From an uncultured Actinomycetes bacterium (lineage in GTDB: Bacteria; Actinomycetota; Acidimicrobiia; Acidimicrobiales; Acidimicrobilacustridaceae), in NCBI GenBank assembly GCA_945957335.1, contig CAMFLJ010000071.1, positions 1 through 13,947 of the forward strand: 13,947 nucleotides of DNA, read 5' to 3'. Position numbers and translations under genes: made by a program. Of the stretch, positions 13,247 through 13,947 are shown piece after piece (position 1 is the first letter of the stretch; each line of letters begins with the position of its first letter). The notes under the pieces were generated by a model. It did no database searches. It saw nothing but the letters and a program-made list of their open reading frames with translations, and was not told the origin of the DNA.

Positions 13247-13947
13247 CTGCGCTCCCGTCGTCGCCCTCGGTCGCCGCGCTCGTGAGGGCGCGGACCAGCT
13301 CGTGCTTCTGGATCTTGCCCGATGCGGTGGCGGGCAGCGCGTCGACGACCTCGAGCCGCTCGGGCCGCTTGTAGAGGGCGAGGCCCTGGGCGTCGAGGCG
13401 GTCGCACATCGTGGTGAAGTCGAGGGTGGCGCCGGGGCGCAGCACGACGCAGGCGCAGGTCCGCTCGCCGAGGCGCTCGTCGGGCAGGCCGATCACCGCC
13501 GCCCGCTCGACCTCGGGGAACGCGACGAGCAGCTCCTCGATCTCGCGCGGGGCGATGTTGATGCCCCCGCGGATGATGATCTCCTTCTTGCGCCCGACCA
13601 CCGTGAGGTAGCCCTCGGCGTCGATGGTGACGAGATCGCCCGAGCGCACCCACCCGTCGGGGTGGAAGGTGGCGGCGGTGCGGTCGGGGTCGGCGAAGAA
13701 CCCGACGCAGGTGTCGGGGCCGCGCACCTCGAGCTCGCCCGCCTCGCCGGCAGCCAGCACGTTGCCCTCGTCGTCGACCACCCGCAGCTCGACATGGCTC
13801 ATGGCCACACCATCCGTGTCGCGCTTCTGGGCAGCGGTCGACCACGGCCGGTTCCAGGTGCCGACCAGCACCTCGGTCGAGCCGTAGAGGCGCAGCACCT
13901 CGATGCCGACGCCGGCCGCGGCGTCGACCAGGGCCGGCGGCACGGGC
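13239..13947 (-). CDS. Acyl-CoA synthetase (AMP-binding family), C-terminal part cut by window edge
   Basis: About 235 C-terminal residues of an ANL-superfamily acyl-CoA ligase are visible; the gene starts beyond the right edge. These enzymes activate a carboxylic acid with ATP to an acyl-adenylate and then load CoA. The visible motifs are 'LYGSTE' (the adenine-binding loop), 'GWVRSGDL' with the ribose-binding Asp, the hinge 'VVGRKKEIIIRGGINIAPREIE', and the C-terminal 'PATASGKIQKHEL' with the catalytic Lys. An in-frame GTG at 13943 is internal, since the codon before it continues the family pattern 'PVPPALV'. It is the first visible gene of a three-gene minus-strand operon with the crotonase and DUF35 genes. 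The substrate cannot be told from this part. Confidence 0.92.
   Translation of the reverse strand, partial: PVPPALVDAAAGVGIEVLRLYGSTEVLVGTWNRPWSTAAQKRDTDGVAMSHVELRVVDDEGNVLAAGEAGELEVRGPDTCVGFFADPDRTAATFHPDGWVRSGDLVTIDAEGYLTVVGRKKEIIIRGGINIAPREIEELLVAFPEVERAAVIGLPDERLGERTCACVVLRPGATLDFTTMCDRLDAQGLALYKRPERLEVVDALPATASGKIQKHELVRALTSAATEGDDGSAGG

Overview
The window is very GC-rich DNA with dense, mostly non-overlapping genes, many GTG starts, ATGA-type couplings and C/G-ending codons. Together with an actinobacterial-type DXS, an LppX/LprG-like lipoprotein and 'GWALDPDT'-type secreted repeat proteins, this points to an actinomycete. My best guess is the Acidimicrobiia or a related lineage, but no rRNA or other marker is present to prove it. 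Eleven protein genes are supported, two of them cut by the window ends. No tRNA, rRNA, CRISPR array or transposase was seen, and there is no gene-free stretch longer than 170 bp.

Left part (1-2056): the N-terminal part of a TldD/PmbA-type metallopeptidase-family gene runs off the left edge. It is divergent from a small hotdog thioesterase that resembles fluoroacetyl-CoA thioesterase. The thioesterase converges on an LppX/LprG-like lipoprotein.

Middle (2196-6703, plus strand): a tightly packed run made of a flippase-like integral membrane protein (LPG_synthase_TM/UPF0104), a PAP2-family membrane phosphatase/phosphotransferase, dxs (first step of the MEP isoprenoid pathway) and a CxxCxxCC (YkgJ-type) metal-binding protein. 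The genes overlap or nearly touch, so a single transcript for isoprenoid and lipid work is likely. Both the thioesterase and the flippase start exactly 7 nt after a TANNNT box, the layout of a leaderless promoter.

Right-centre (6696-11922, minus strand): a two-gene operon of large secreted repeat proteins. Each has a signal peptide, two or three copies of a ~155-residue module that I cannot assign to a named family, and four ~104-residue repeats carrying a conserved Cys pair. The last repeat is identical in the two genes over 295 bp, a sign of recent gene conversion or duplication. This is the most unusual part of the window.

Right end (12045-13947, minus strand): a coupled acyl-CoA module made of an acyl-CoA synthetase (C-terminal part only), a crotonase-fold protein lacking one of the two usual catalytic glutamates, and a DUF35 zinc-ribbon/OB-fold protein.
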